From Bacteroidetes bacterium 37-13 (GTDB lineage Bacteria; Bacteroidota; Bacteroidia; Chitinophagales; LD1), in contig MKTC01000027.1 in NCBI GenBank assembly GCA_001897535.1, forward strand, positions 1-64,000: 64,000 bases of DNA. The letters run 5' to 3'. Under the pieces are notes generated by a model. The model was not told the DNA's origin. It ran no database searches and saw nothing but the letters and a program-made list of their open reading frames with translations. Made by a program: the position numbers and the translations under genes. Positions 6,403 through 15,574 of this stretch are shown in pieces. Position 1 is the stretch's first letter. Each line of letters begins with the position of its first letter.

Positions 6403-8676
6403 ATGCAATTTTTTTCACTTCTCACATTAGTACTTGCAAGTTTAACTTTAGCAGCACAGCCGTTAGGCACTTGGAAACTTTATTTTCCTTACAAAGATGC
6501 TACCGGATTAGAAGATGCCGGAGATATGGTTTATGTGAGCAGCACGCAATCGCTTTACAGTTTTGAAAAAAACACCGGAGTGTTTACTTTTTTCGATAAA
6601 CAAACTGCACTCAGCGATGTGGGAATTAAGTGTATAGATTACAACAGCACCACAAAAACTTTAGCAGTTGCTTACAACAATAGCAATATAGATTTAATAG
6701 CAGATGCTACTGAAGTTTACAATATTCCGGACTTAAAAAACAAGATAATTGCCGGCACAAAAAACATAAACGGCATTTGTAACGCAGGTGCTAAAATTTA
6801 CTTTGCTACCGATGTGGGAATTTTAGCTGTGAGCCAATCAAAAAGAGAAATTTCGGAGGTTTATGTAATTGGAAAATTAGGTGGAAATGTTGCCGTATAT
6901 AGTGTTGCAGTAGGGAATAATAAAATATTTGCAGCTACCGAACAAGGCATAAAAAGTGCGCCACTAAACACTGCTAATCTTCAAGATTTTAATTCGTGGA
7001 AAACATATAGCACACAAGATTCGCTACCCGAAAAAAAGTTTTCTCTCACCGGATTTGCTGCTAATAAATTTTATGCCGTTTGCAACGATACCGTATTTGG
7101 TTTCAATGGAAATTATTGGAACAAACTTTTTTTCGATACTGCATTGCAAGTATTAAACGTGCAAAGTTATGGGAACAACTTTTTTGTGATGTTGCACAAC
7201 ACACAAACAGGCGAAGGCAAAGTTTTAAAAATTGACGATTCGGGCAACCAAAACCTACTAAATGTATCGGTTGGCTCACCAATACAATATTTTATTGATA
7301 ATGATGGCACTACATGGTTAGCAGATATGTATAATGGTGTTTACAAAAACAGCGAGTTGATAAATCCAAACAGCCCAACTTCTTTCAACTCGTTTAATAT
7401 TGATGTAAAGAACAATGTAACATGGGTGAGTGGTGGCGGAGCCGATGCTTCGTGGGGCTACACTTACAACTATTCAGGCATGTATATTCTTAAAAATGAT
7501 ACTTGGAAGAACCTAAATGGCTTCTCTTCTCCTGCTTTAGTAAACTTTCCCGATATTGTAAACATTGCAGTTGCCAACGATGGCGAAAAAGCATACTTAG
7601 CTTCAAACCGCGAAGGTGTGGCAGAAGTAGATTTGAATTCAAATACCATTCAGCAATACAACAAAAACAATTCACCACTTTTAGGCGCAGCCGGAGACCC
7701 TGTAGCAACGCGCGTTACAGCAGTAGCATTAGACAGAGATAATAACCTATGGGCAGGAAATGCGTTTACCAACTTTGGCTTAATAGTGAAAAAGCCAAGT
7801 GGCGACTGGGTAAAACTTCCTTACTTTACCGTAAACCAACTAATTAAAAAAATAGTTATTACTTCAAACAATTACAAATGGATGCTTATGCGTCCCGGTT
7901 CTATTGCAGTTTACTATGAAGGAAATATTTTAGAAAACACAAGCGATGATGCTTTTAGAATATTAGGAACAGGCAAAGGCTATGGCGGCTTAAACAACGG
8001 AAATGTAAACTGCTTGGTTGAAGATAAAGATGGCGCTGTGTGGGTGGGAACAGATGAGGGAATAGAAATTTTTTACTGTGCCGGAAGTGTATTAAGCCAA
8101 AACGGTTGCGATGCACAACGTATTGTGGTTGAACGCGATGGCTACAATGGCTATTTATTCGGAACAGAAATAGTGCGCGCACTTGCCGTAGATGCAGCCA
8201 ATAGGAAATGGGTGGGAACGAGCAATGGCGTTTGGTTAATTTCTGCCGATGGAAAAAAGGAATTACTAAAATTTAATACCGATAACAGTCCGCTGCCATC
8301 TAACTATATTACCGACATTGCAATTAACCACAAAACAGGTGAAGTATTTTTTACAACAGAGCAAGGTATTGCAAGTTATTTGGGCGATGCAATACAAGGC
8401 GGTGAAACTTGTGATAAAGCTGTTGTTTTCCCCAATCCTGTAAGAGCAAGCTACGATGGACCTATTGCCATAAAAGGTTTGGTGGACGATGCTTACGTGA
8501 AAATTACAGATGCTACAGGTTTGGTGGCATACCAAGGCAAAGCCAATGGCGGGCAAATGATTTGGAATGGAAAAACATATAATGGAAATCGTGTAGCAAG
8601 TGGCGTTTACACTGTTTATAGCGCCAACGAAATAGGTAAAGAGAAATGTGTTGCCAAAATAGTTTTAATCAACTAA
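6403..8676 (+). CDS. porZ: PorZ-like type IX secretion system protein (double beta-propeller)
   Basis: A 757-residue secreted protein. The signal peptide covers residues 1-18 and ends in AAQP. It opens with the LGTWKLYFPYKDATG segment typical of PorZ, followed by many 40-60-residue propeller blades with the motif WVGTxxG (for example near residues 545 and 605), as in two-component-regulator propellers. The C-terminal 85 residues form an Ig-like sorting domain (VFPNPVRASYDGP ... GVYTVYSAN). In Porphyromonas PorZ is part of the attachment complex that processes T9SS cargo at the surface. Length is close to the family's. Nine bases separate it from paaD. Other T9SS core genes are not in the window. 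Confidence 0.85.
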   Translation: MQFFSLLTLVLASLTLAAQPLGTWKLYFPYKDATGLEDAGDMVYVSSTQSLYSFEKNTGVFTFFDKQTALSDVGIKCIDYNSTTKTLAVAYNNSNIDLIADATEVYNIPDLKNKIIAGTKNINGICNAGAKIYFATDVGILAVSQSKREISEVYVIGKLGGNVAVYSVAVGNNKIFAATEQGIKSAPLNTANLQDFNSWKTYSTQDSLPEKKFSLTGFAANKFYAVCNDTVFGFNGNYWNKLFFDTALQVLNVQSYGNNFFVMLHNTQTGEGKVLKIDDSGNQNLLNVSVGSPIQYFIDNDGTTWLADMYNGVYKNSELINPNSPTSFNSFNIDVKNNVTWVSGGGADASWGYTYNYSGMYILKNDTWKNLNGFSSPALVNFPDIVNIAVANDGEKAYLASNREGVAEVDLNSNTIQQYNKNNSPLLGAAGDPVATRVTAVALDRDNNLWAGNAFTNFGLIVKKPSGDWVKLPYFTVNQLIKKIVITSNNYKWMLMRPGSIAVYYEGNILENTSDDAFRILGTGKGYGGLNNGNVNCLVEDKDGAVWVGTDEGIEIFYCAGSVLSQNGCDAQRIVVERDGYNGYLFGTEIVRALAVDAANRKWVGTSNGVWLISADGKKELLKFNTDNSPLPSNYITDIAINHKTGEVFFTTEQGIASYLGDAIQGGETCDKAVVFPNPVRASYDGPIAIKGLVDDAYVKITDATGLVAYQGKANGGQMIWNGKTYNGNRVASGVYTVYSANEIGKEKCVAKIVLIN

Positions 8677-8685
8677 CTTGCAGCA

Positions 8686-9171
8686 ATGAACCAATTTGTC
8701 GATAAAATTTATGCAGTGCTGGAAGAAGTGAAAGACCCGGAGATTCCTGTTTTATCGGTAGTGGATATGGGAATTATTACACAAGTTTTTTCTGAAAATA
8801 ACCAACACGCAACTGTACACATGACACCTACTTTTGTAGGCTGCCCGGCAATTGGTGTAATGAAACACGATATTGAAAAAGCAGTACTAAATGCAGGATT
8901 TGAAACCGTAGAAGTAATTGTGGATTTTAAAACCCGCTGGACAAGCGACCGAATGAGCGACAATGCAAAGCAAAAGTTGGAGAAATTCGGCATTGCACCA
9001 CCAACAAAAATTGATGGAAACATAAGCGAAGAAGCGCTTAACAAAGTTCGCTGCCCACATTGCGGCAGCGTGAATACCACACTAAACAGCCCGTTTGGCT
9101 CTACTCTTTGCCGCGCTATTCGCTATTGCTTTGATTGCAAGCAGGGCTTTGAACAATTTAAGCCTATTTAA
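8686..9171 (+). CDS. paaD: PaaD-like DUF59 protein with C-terminal zinc ribbon
   Basis: A 161-residue protein with an N-terminal MIP18/DUF59 domain (DPEIPVLSVVDMG near residue 18) and a Cys-rich end (Cys123, 126, 142, 148, 151), the layout of PaaD/PaaJ. PaaD is needed for maturation of the phenylacetyl-CoA epoxidase and is thought to help iron or Fe-S assembly. None of paaA, B, C or E is present here: it follows porZ by nine bases and overlaps the next gene tail to tail by eight bases. Either the remaining genes are elsewhere or this copy serves another Fe-S process; the sequence alone cannot tell. Confidence 0.85.
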   Translation: MNQFVDKIYAVLEEVKDPEIPVLSVVDMGIITQVFSENNQHATVHMTPTFVGCPAIGVMKHDIEKAVLNAGFETVEVIVDFKTRWTSDRMSDNAKQKLEKFGIAPPTKIDGNISEEALNKVRCPHCGSVNTTLNSPFGSTLCRAIRYCFDCKQGFEQFKPI

Positions 9172-11062
9172 TGCTTAAAGGCAGCGAAATAGCAGAAGGA
9201 TAAAGCGTGCCGCAACCAAAATTAAAACACTTAGGTCGAGGCGTTGTAATATCGAAATGCCCGGCATCTGCACCTGCAAAACTCACCCGAATGGAGTGCC
9301 CTTTATTTAGTTGGTATGAAGTTGGCAACATCTCAAATTGCAACCGCACCATTTCGTTCGTTTGGTAAGGAATAGCATCTTCTTTTAAATAAGAATGAAA
9401 TGGCGTTGATGTTTCATACAACTTGTTTTCGGAAATTTTTCTGTGCATCGGGCGAAACATTCCTTCGGTGATATAAGTAACTGTTCCATCGGGCGAAACA
9501 TCTTCTAAATACGCAAAAACATTTGCATCAGAAGCATCGGCACTCCAGTAAATATCTAAAAAAGGGCTTCCGGTAATTTCGGCAATATTTTGTAATGGTG
9601 AAGTGGTAAACGAAATAAGTTTTTTATCTTCTTCCATTCGGTTAGAATAGTTGGTTGGCCCATTCATAAAAAGTTGTGTAATACTATTCCAGCGTGAAGT
9701 ATTGCCACTGCTTGCACTATAATTAACAGCATAGTTTACTATACCATTTTTCTTAATGTTTGGGGTAAGTGTGCTATCTATATTCAAATAAAAGAGCGTG
9801 TGTTCTTGCTTGGCAATAGGCCATTCGTTGCTTGCTTTCCATGTTTCTTCTCCTATTGTATAGTAGTAAAGTTTAGGTTCTTTATCTATGCCGTTATCAA
9901 TGTCTTTTAAATAAAAATCAAAGAAGCGAAGCATCTCCAATTTCACCGGAAAATTTACAACTTTAGTAGCAGCAAAAGGGCTTACATTGTTTTGTGGGCC
10001 ATGATCCCAAGGTCCTACCAAAACCTTTACCGTATTTTTGGTATTTGCCATTCCATCGAATAAACTTTTTTGCAATGCCCCATCGTACCAGCCACCAATT
10101 CTGTAAATTGGCGTGCCCGAATTTTCAATTTGCTTTCTAAAAGAATGTACGCTGAAAGCTTCGCTACTTAAGCCAAGTTTGGGTAAGGTGTCATCTCTAA
10201 AAACCACATGCTTTATTCCTTCTGTAATATCAAAATTGTTTCGGTGTTGCGCCAAAGCAGATTTGTAAATTTTTTTACCTCTATCGCCTTGCACAGGGTT
10301 TGCACCAAACAGCAAATGCTTGGCCATTTTTCCAAAAATGCTGAAGTTATTGTGGTCTAAATTTTGAGTTGTTTTTCCCCAAGCATCAATAAATGGTGTT
10401 TGTCTAATTCCACCCGGCATCATTACATAGTTATACAAGTCGAAAATGTTGCTGCGCGGAATACAAGCTTTTACTGCCGGATGTTGATTTGCCAAAAGCA
10501 TTTCTGCTGTGGTACCCACATAACTCACTCCGGTGCTGCCTACTTTTCCGTTGCTCCAAGGTTGGTTAATTATCCAATCCACAATCTCTTTTCCGTCTGC
10601 AATTTCTTCGGGGCTAAATTCCATTTTCCGCACACCTGTAGAGGCTCCGGAACCGCGTACATCTGCAATTATACAAGCGTATCCATGCGAAGTAAAAAAC
10701 TCTATTTCTGCCTCCGGAACTACTACTAAAATCGGACTTTTAAATAGATTTAGCGGAAACTTAATTCGCAGCGATCGCAAGTAGCGTGTTAAATATAAAA
10801 TGGTAGGAACCTGCTTTCCTTCCTCTAATTTTTTCGGCAAATACACATCGGTAGCAATTAGTGTGCTATCGCGCATGGTGAGATAGAGCGAATGGTATTT
10901 AAACCCTTTATACTCAGGAGTTGTGTATCCTTGATAAACACCGGGATAGCTTAGTTTTCCATTATTTTTTCCTCCAACTACATGGTTATCTAAGTGTGTG
11001 CCGGCATTGCATACAAGCGAAAAAAAAGTAAAAAGAAATAAGAAAATGTACCGTGTGTGCAT
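9164..11062 (-). CDS. Secreted CocE/NonD family hydrolase (peptidase S15 type)
   Basis: A 632-residue protein with a signal peptide (residues 1-20, ending CNAG). The alpha/beta-hydrolase domain carries the nucleophile motif GVSYVG with Ser180, preceded by ADVRGSGAS, the oxyanion-side motif of the X-Pro dipeptidyl peptidase/CocE family; GPWDHG (near 345) holds the likely catalytic His. The C-terminal 200 residues form the PepX-C jelly-roll (SFAGADAGHFD near the end). Such enzymes cleave peptides or acyl esters; the substrate is unknown. It probably acts in the periplasm or outside. It stands alone; 200 bases of upstream DNA show no feature. Confidence 0.85.
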   Translation of the reverse strand: MHTRYIFLFLFTFFSLVCNAGTHLDNHVVGGKNNGKLSYPGVYQGYTTPEYKGFKYHSLYLTMRDSTLIATDVYLPKKLEEGKQVPTILYLTRYLRSLRIKFPLNLFKSPILVVVPEAEIEFFTSHGYACIIADVRGSGASTGVRKMEFSPEEIADGKEIVDWIINQPWSNGKVGSTGVSYVGTTAEMLLANQHPAVKACIPRSNIFDLYNYVMMPGGIRQTPFIDAWGKTTQNLDHNNFSIFGKMAKHLLFGANPVQGDRGKKIYKSALAQHRNNFDITEGIKHVVFRDDTLPKLGLSSEAFSVHSFRKQIENSGTPIYRIGGWYDGALQKSLFDGMANTKNTVKVLVGPWDHGPQNNVSPFAATKVVNFPVKLEMLRFFDFYLKDIDNGIDKEPKLYYYTIGEETWKASNEWPIAKQEHTLFYLNIDSTLTPNIKKNGIVNYAVNYSASSGNTSRWNSITQLFMNGPTNYSNRMEEDKKLISFTTSPLQNIAEITGSPFLDIYWSADASDANVFAYLEDVSPDGTVTYITEGMFRPMHRKISENKLYETSTPFHSYLKEDAIPYQTNEMVRLQFEMLPTSYQLNKGHSIRVSFAGADAGHFDITTPRPKCFNFGCGTLYPSAISLPLSIK

Positions 11063-11262
11063 GTACTAATACCTATTTTTATCAAATAATTTAAAGGCAA
11101 TAAAATTGGAAAGATTCTTACTGAAAAAAAACAATTTTATAGAATAAATTTTAAGCTGCTTTATTCTTGCATTCGATAAGCTTTTACAATCTCCGATATG
11201 TAGCCAATATTATACTCCAAGTATTACAGCAATAGCACAAACCCTTGGTATCTTCTAAATTA

Positions 11263-12582
11263 TTACCCTTTAAAACCCCACTTCAATAACTCTTTGAAAG
11301 TTACTTTTTTGCCATACATTAAAATGCCTGTGCGGTAAATTCGCGCAGCCAGCCAAGTAGTACCCAAGAAGCCGAGTATTAGTAGTGCAGCCGATAAAAG
11401 TATTTGCCAAAGCGGTGGTTCAAACGGCATGAGCGAAGGCATAATTATTGGTGAAGAGAATGGTACTAAAGACGCCCAAAATGCCACACTGCCATCGGGT
11501 TCACCAATTACTTTTGTAAGCAGAATAATGGAAATAATGATTGGAATAGTAACCGGTAGTGTAAGCGATTGCATGTCGCCATCATCGTTTACGGCTGCAC
11601 CAATTGCCGCAAACAATGCGCCATAAAGCAAAAAGCCTCCAATAAAAAAGAATAGGAACGCACCAAAAATTGGCAAAAACCTAATTTCTGAAATATGCCC
11701 AATCAGTATTCTTATTTCGTCTGCATCAATATTATTTGCTGCTGAAGCAGAGGGCGGAGTCATCATTCCGCCATCCATAGTAATACCCAACACGGCTACA
11801 ATAAAAAAATTTGAAAGCATAATGAGTATTGCCCAAAGCAAGAACTGCGTTAAGCCAACCATGCCAATTCCCACAATTTTTCCGAGCATAAGTTGAAACG
11901 GTTTCACACTACTCACCAGCACTTCCACAATACGATTGGTTTTTTCTTCTTTCACTCCTTTCATAATCATGGTGCCGAAAACCAACAAAGCAATATACAC
12001 CACAAAGCCAATTAAATAGCCTATTACAGAAGCAATTTCGGTGAAACCAACTTTTTCGTTACCCAAATCCGAAGTATAGTTTATGGTTATTTTCTCGTTC
12101 AGATTTTCTATTGCCGCCTTATCCACATCAAGTGTTTCTAATTTCTTTTTGCGTACCACATCGCCAAGCATTTCCGTTAAGTATTGTTTCATAAATAAGC
12201 CCGGGCGGTCAGCAGTAAATAATTGCACACCAATTCGGTTCGGGTTCATAATTTCAAACCCGGCAGGAATACGCAATAAGGCATCAAATTTTGCTTCTTT
12301 TCCATTGGTTTGAATATTGCTGTATAGCGAATCAAAACTCTCGTTTGGGTAGAAAAAATAAACCGATTTGTCTGATGCATCAGGAAAGCGCATATCTTTA
12401 AAAACACCACTTTCATCAATCACGGCAATGCGCTTTTCGCTTGAGCCTAAAGTGTTTACCCAAACTGTTGCACCAACTAAAAGTATAAAACCAATTGGCG
12501 CTAAAAGCGTAGTGAGCAGAAAGCTTTTGGTAAGCACACGGCTCAAATATTCTCTTTGAATTATTATGAGTATTTTCTTCAT
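11263..12582 (-). CDS. ABC-2 type transporter permease (NatB-like)
   Basis: A 439-residue membrane protein: one N-terminal membrane helix (about residues 20-45), a large extracytoplasmic domain (about 50-180), then five or six helices (about 185-430). This is the layout of NatB/YhaP-type permeases of sodium or drug exporters. It overlaps the ATPase gene by 4 bases (ATGA), so the two are translationally coupled and form one exporter. The transported substrate cannot be read from sequence. Confidence 0.85.
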   Translation of the reverse strand: MKKILIIIQREYLSRVLTKSFLLTTLLAPIGFILLVGATVWVNTLGSSEKRIAVIDESGVFKDMRFPDASDKSVYFFYPNESFDSLYSNIQTNGKEAKFDALLRIPAGFEIMNPNRIGVQLFTADRPGLFMKQYLTEMLGDVVRKKKLETLDVDKAAIENLNEKITINYTSDLGNEKVGFTEIASVIGYLIGFVVYIALLVFGTMIMKGVKEEKTNRIVEVLVSSVKPFQLMLGKIVGIGMVGLTQFLLWAILIMLSNFFIVAVLGITMDGGMMTPPSASAANNIDADEIRILIGHISEIRFLPIFGAFLFFFIGGFLLYGALFAAIGAAVNDDGDMQSLTLPVTIPIIISIILLTKVIGEPDGSVAFWASLVPFSSPIIMPSLMPFEPPLWQILLSAALLILGFLGTTWLAARIYRTGILMYGKKVTFKELLKWGFKG

Positions 12583-13484
12583 AAAGCAGCAGCTTTTTCT
12601 ACGTTTTTAATAAATATTTCGTTGATGCTCGGTAGCAATTCTTTAAATGAATTTACGGTTACATTTTGCTCGATAAAGTATTTTAAAACTTCGTTTGAAG
12701 TATTGTTTTCGCTGCTGATAACTGCGCGATTTTCGCTTTGGCTCAGCACTTTAAAATGCTGCTGAAAATGTTCCGGCAATGCACCTTCAAAACCAACCTC
12801 AAACTTGTTTTCTTTAAACTGTTGTTTGAGCACTTTTACTTCGCCACAAAGTATGTTTTCGCCTTTATTTATAAGCGCAATGGTATCGCAAATGCCTTCC
12901 ACTTGTTCCATTCTGTGTGTTGAAAAAAGTATGGCTTTGCCTTGTGCTTTAAAGTTCCTTATTTCTTGCTCTATCAACATAGAATTTATTGGATCTAAAC
13001 CACTGAATGGTTCATCTAAAATAAGCAAATCGGGCTCGTGCAGTACGGTTCCAATAAACTGCACTTTTTGGCTCATACCTTTTGAAAGCTCTTCAATTTT
13101 TTTGTTTTCCCAACTTTCAATATCAAACTTTTTGAACCAAAAATTTATTTTCTCTGCGGCTTCTCGGCTCGAAAGCCCTTTTAATCTTCCAAGATAAACT
13201 AAGTGTTCGCGCACCTTCATTTTCTTATACAAACCGCGCTCTTCGGGCATGTAGCCAATTTGATGAACATGGCGTTCTTCCATCGGTTCACCTTTAAATA
13301 AAATACTTCCACTATCGGGGAAAATAATGCGGGTTATCATTCTTATTAAAGTAGTTTTTCCGGCTCCATTCGGACCCAGCAAACCAAAAATGCTTCCGCC
13401 CTGCAAGTTCATAGACACGTTGCGAGTAGCCTCGTAACTGCCATACGATTTCTTTATTTGGTTAAGTTGTAAAATCGGGTTCAC
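12579..13484 (-). CDS. ABC transporter ATP-binding protein (NatA-like)
   Basis: A 301-residue ATPase with Walker A GPNGAGKTT (near 36), the signature LSKGMSQK, Walker B LLILDEPFSGLDP and the switch His in STHRMEQ. The C-terminal 80 residues are the DUF4162-like extension common in NatA-type subunits. Partner of the downstream permease. It sits 28 bases after the RluA-family gene in a long minus-strand run. Confidence 0.92.
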   Translation of the reverse strand: MNPILQLNQIKKSYGSYEATRNVSMNLQGGSIFGLLGPNGAGKTTLIRMITRIIFPDSGSILFKGEPMEERHVHQIGYMPEERGLYKKMKVREHLVYLGRLKGLSSREAAEKINFWFKKFDIESWENKKIEELSKGMSQKVQFIGTVLHEPDLLILDEPFSGLDPINSMLIEQEIRNFKAQGKAILFSTHRMEQVEGICDTIALINKGENILCGEVKVLKQQFKENKFEVGFEGALPEHFQQHFKVLSQSENRAVISSENNTSNEVLKYFIEQNVTVNSFKELLPSINEIFIKNVEKAAAL

Positions 13485-13512
13485 AATTATTTTGGTTGAA
13501 TGATTTAATGTA

Positions 13513-14232
13513 TTAACGATTGTTTTTGCGCAGCAATTTTAGCAGCACTTCAAAATCTTTTGGCAATGGTGCTTCTACCGAAATACTTTGCTTTGTAATT
13601 GGGTGAATAAAACCAAGCTTTGCCGCGTGAAGTGTAGTTCGCGCAATGGTTGGGCGAGTTTCTTCCTCAAGGTTTTGCTTAAAGTTTTTCATCACCGATG
13701 AAATATGAAAATTTTTAGTTCCGGCATAAATTTCGTCCACCAAAAGTGGATGTCCGATAGATTTTAAATGCACACGAATTTGGTGCATTCTTCCGGTATA
13801 AATTTTTACGCGAAGCCATGCAGCGTGTTTAAAATTTTCATTTACCCAATATTCCGAAATTGCTTCTTTGCCTTTTGCATACACTTTCATGGTTCCAGGA
13901 CGCGCAGGATTTTCTGCCAAAGGCTCATTGATAATGCCGTGTGGCTCAAGCACATTTCCTTTCACCACCGCGAAATATTCTTTTTCTACTTCTCGGTTTT
14001 CAAATATTAAACTCAATGCTTTGTGCACATCTTCGGTTTTTGCAAAACATAAAATTCCACTGGTTTGCTTATCAATTCTGTGTACCACAAACAGTTGCCC
14101 TATTTGGCTTTCGAGCATTCCCACAAAAGAGTTTTCTCTGCTTCCGTTGCGCTCGGGAATACTTGCAATGCCGCTTGGTTTATTGGCAATTACTAAATAT
14201 TCGTCTTCAAAAATTATTGGTATCTGGCTCAT
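13513..14232 (-). CDS. RluA-family pseudouridine synthase
   Basis: A 239-residue catalytic domain of the RluA family, with the catalytic Asp54 in HRIDKQTSG and the conserved TGRMHQIRVH and GHPLLVDEIY motifs. There is no S4 domain, so it resembles RluA, RluC without its S4 domain, or TruC; the target uridine in rRNA or tRNA is not deducible. Its start overlaps the end of the Smr gene by 4 bases. Confidence 0.9.
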   Translation of the reverse strand: MSQIPIIFEDEYLVIANKPSGIASIPERNGSRENSFVGMLESQIGQLFVVHRIDKQTSGILCFAKTEDVHKALSLIFENREVEKEYFAVVKGNVLEPHGIINEPLAENPARPGTMKVYAKGKEAISEYWVNENFKHAAWLRVKIYTGRMHQIRVHLKSIGHPLLVDEIYAGTKNFHISSVMKNFKQNLEEETRPTIARTTLHAAKLGFIHPITKQSISVEAPLPKDFEVLLKLLRKNNR

Positions 14233-14489
14233 TTATCAAAGCGAAAATAAACAAATAGTCTGCCAAAGTTTTTACTATCGTTTTCAATTCGGTGATATTT
14301 AGATTTTATGTGCGGTTGTTGCAGAAATCTTTCCACCTTTTTGCGCAGTTGTCCGCTGCCTTTGCCGGGTATAATTTCCACTTCGCGAATTTTACATTCT
14401 ACCGCTTCGTCAAAAGCATTTTGCAGTGCTTGGTCTATTGCCTTGCTATTATTGTAAATCGGATGTAAATCTACTTTTATGCGAGCCAT
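14229..14489 (-). CDS. Small Smr-domain protein
   Basis: An 86-residue protein that is essentially a single Smr domain: the N-terminal VDLHP motif and the central IIPGKGSGQLRKKV, equal to the family's HGxGxGxLR loop with Pro replacing His. Smr domains bind or nick branched or stalled nucleic acid (MutS2, SmrB). Stand-alone short versions occur in Bacteroidota; the His-to-Pro change in the loop could affect nuclease activity. It is coupled to the RluA-type gene by a 4-base overlap. Confidence 0.8.
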   Translation of the reverse strand: MARIKVDLHPIYNNSKAIDQALQNAFDEAVECKIREVEIIPGKGSGQLRKKVERFLQQPHIKSKYHRIENDSKNFGRLFVYFRFDK

Positions 14490-14502
14490 ATTTTAAGTAT
14501 GC

Positions 14503-15150
14503 TTAGCGAAGTGCATCTCGCCACGATTGCTTTATTAAACCAATGCTCCAGCGAATAATTACGGCACTGCCCACCAAGCCCAAAAGCGGATCGAGCCAAT
14601 TGATACCGGCAAAATATATTGCGGTTAATGAAGCAATAGCAAAGCAACTGAGCACCACATCGCTAAGTACGTGAATGTATGCTGCTTTCAGGCTCAAGTC
14701 CATTTTTTCTTCTTCGCGGTGAAGCACATAAGCGCTTATGGCATTTACAAATAAGCTAAAAATGGCTACTGCAAACGATTCCTTTGTTACCACTATTTCC
14801 GGGTGCATAAAATGTTCTATGGCTTCGTAAACCATAAAAGCAGTAACAATTAAAAGTGCAACGGCACTTGCAAAGCTGCTTAGTGCCAACACGCGGTGTT
14901 CTTTTTGCTGTGTAAGTTCGTGCCTACGCAATCGAATATACAAATACGCGCCCCAAGCTAACAGCAGTACTAAAACATGCGACAACATGTGCCAGCCGTC
15001 CATAATTAAAGTTACGGATTTGCTGCTGTAGCCTACGCTTAATTCCAAAAGCATGGCAACCACAGAAATAGCTACAACTATTTGCGTGCTGCGTTCATTT
15101 GCCTGTCGGTGATAATGAACGTGTTCGTGATGATGATGCGAATGCCCCAA
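14503..15150 (-). CDS. Cation diffusion facilitator, short DmeF-like
   Basis: A 215-residue membrane transporter with a His-rich start (nine His in the first 14 residues) and about six membrane helices. Helix II carries Asp51/His54/His58 (DGWHMLSH) and helix V His160/Asp164 (HVLSD), the metal-binding positions of CDF exporters; His where most family members have Asp in helix II is, as far as I recall, seen in DmeF-type cobalt/nickel exporters. The C-terminal cytoplasmic domain (about 80 residues in typical members) is missing, and the reading frame closes normally, so it is a natural short form. It exchanges divalent metal for protons at the inner membrane; which metal is unknown. Confidence 0.85.
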   Translation of the reverse strand: MGHSHHHHEHVHYHRQANERSTQIVVAISVVAMLLELSVGYSSKSVTLIMDGWHMLSHVLVLLLAWGAYLYIRLRRHELTQQKEHRVLALSSFASAVALLIVTAFMVYEAIEHFMHPEIVVTKESFAVAIFSLFVNAISAYVLHREEEKMDLSLKAAYIHVLSDVVLSCFAIASLTAIYFAGINWLDPLLGLVGSAVIIRWSIGLIKQSWRDALR

Positions 15151-15174
15151 CTTAAAAAAACTAAGTGAGCAAAA

Positions 15175-15570
15175 TTACTGTGCAGGTTGTGCTGGAGCCG
15201 ATTCAGCCGGAGCAGTTTGTGCAGGTGCGGTATTTCCTCCGGCAGGAGCTGCTTGTGGCAAGCTCGCAGGATTGAATGGTTGATTGTTCATTTGCTGTTC
15301 AACTTCGCTCTTTTCTATTTGTGTTTTTGTTTTTACATCTGCACGCTTATCAATAAAAAATGCAGAGCCTACACTTAATACCAAAAGTAAAATAGCGAAA
15401 GTCCAAGTAGCTTTTTCAACCATATCGGTGCTTCTGCGTGCGCCTAAAATTTGCTGACCAACACCACCAAAAGTTGAAGTTAATCCTCCGCCTTTTGGGT
15501 TTTGAATAAGCACTACCAACGAAAGAAATACGCAAACGATGATAATAAGAACGGTAATCGCGATATACAT
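15175..15570 (-). CDS. secG: Preprotein translocase subunit SecG
   Basis: A 131-residue membrane protein with two helices (about 2-24 and 52-75) joined by the conserved loop QNPKGGGLTSTFGGVG, the SecG signature. The tail is rich in Ala, Pro and Gln (TAPAESAPAQPAQ), usual in Bacteroidota. SecG assists SecYEG translocation. It follows the TPR-like gene by four bases. Confidence 0.93.
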   Translation of the reverse strand: MYIAITVLIIIVCVFLSLVVLIQNPKGGGLTSTFGGVGQQILGARRSTDMVEKATWTFAILLLVLSVGSAFFIDKRADVKTKTQIEKSEVEQQMNNQPFNPASLPQAAPAGGNTAPAQTAPAESAPAQPAQ

Positions 15571-15574
15571 ATTA

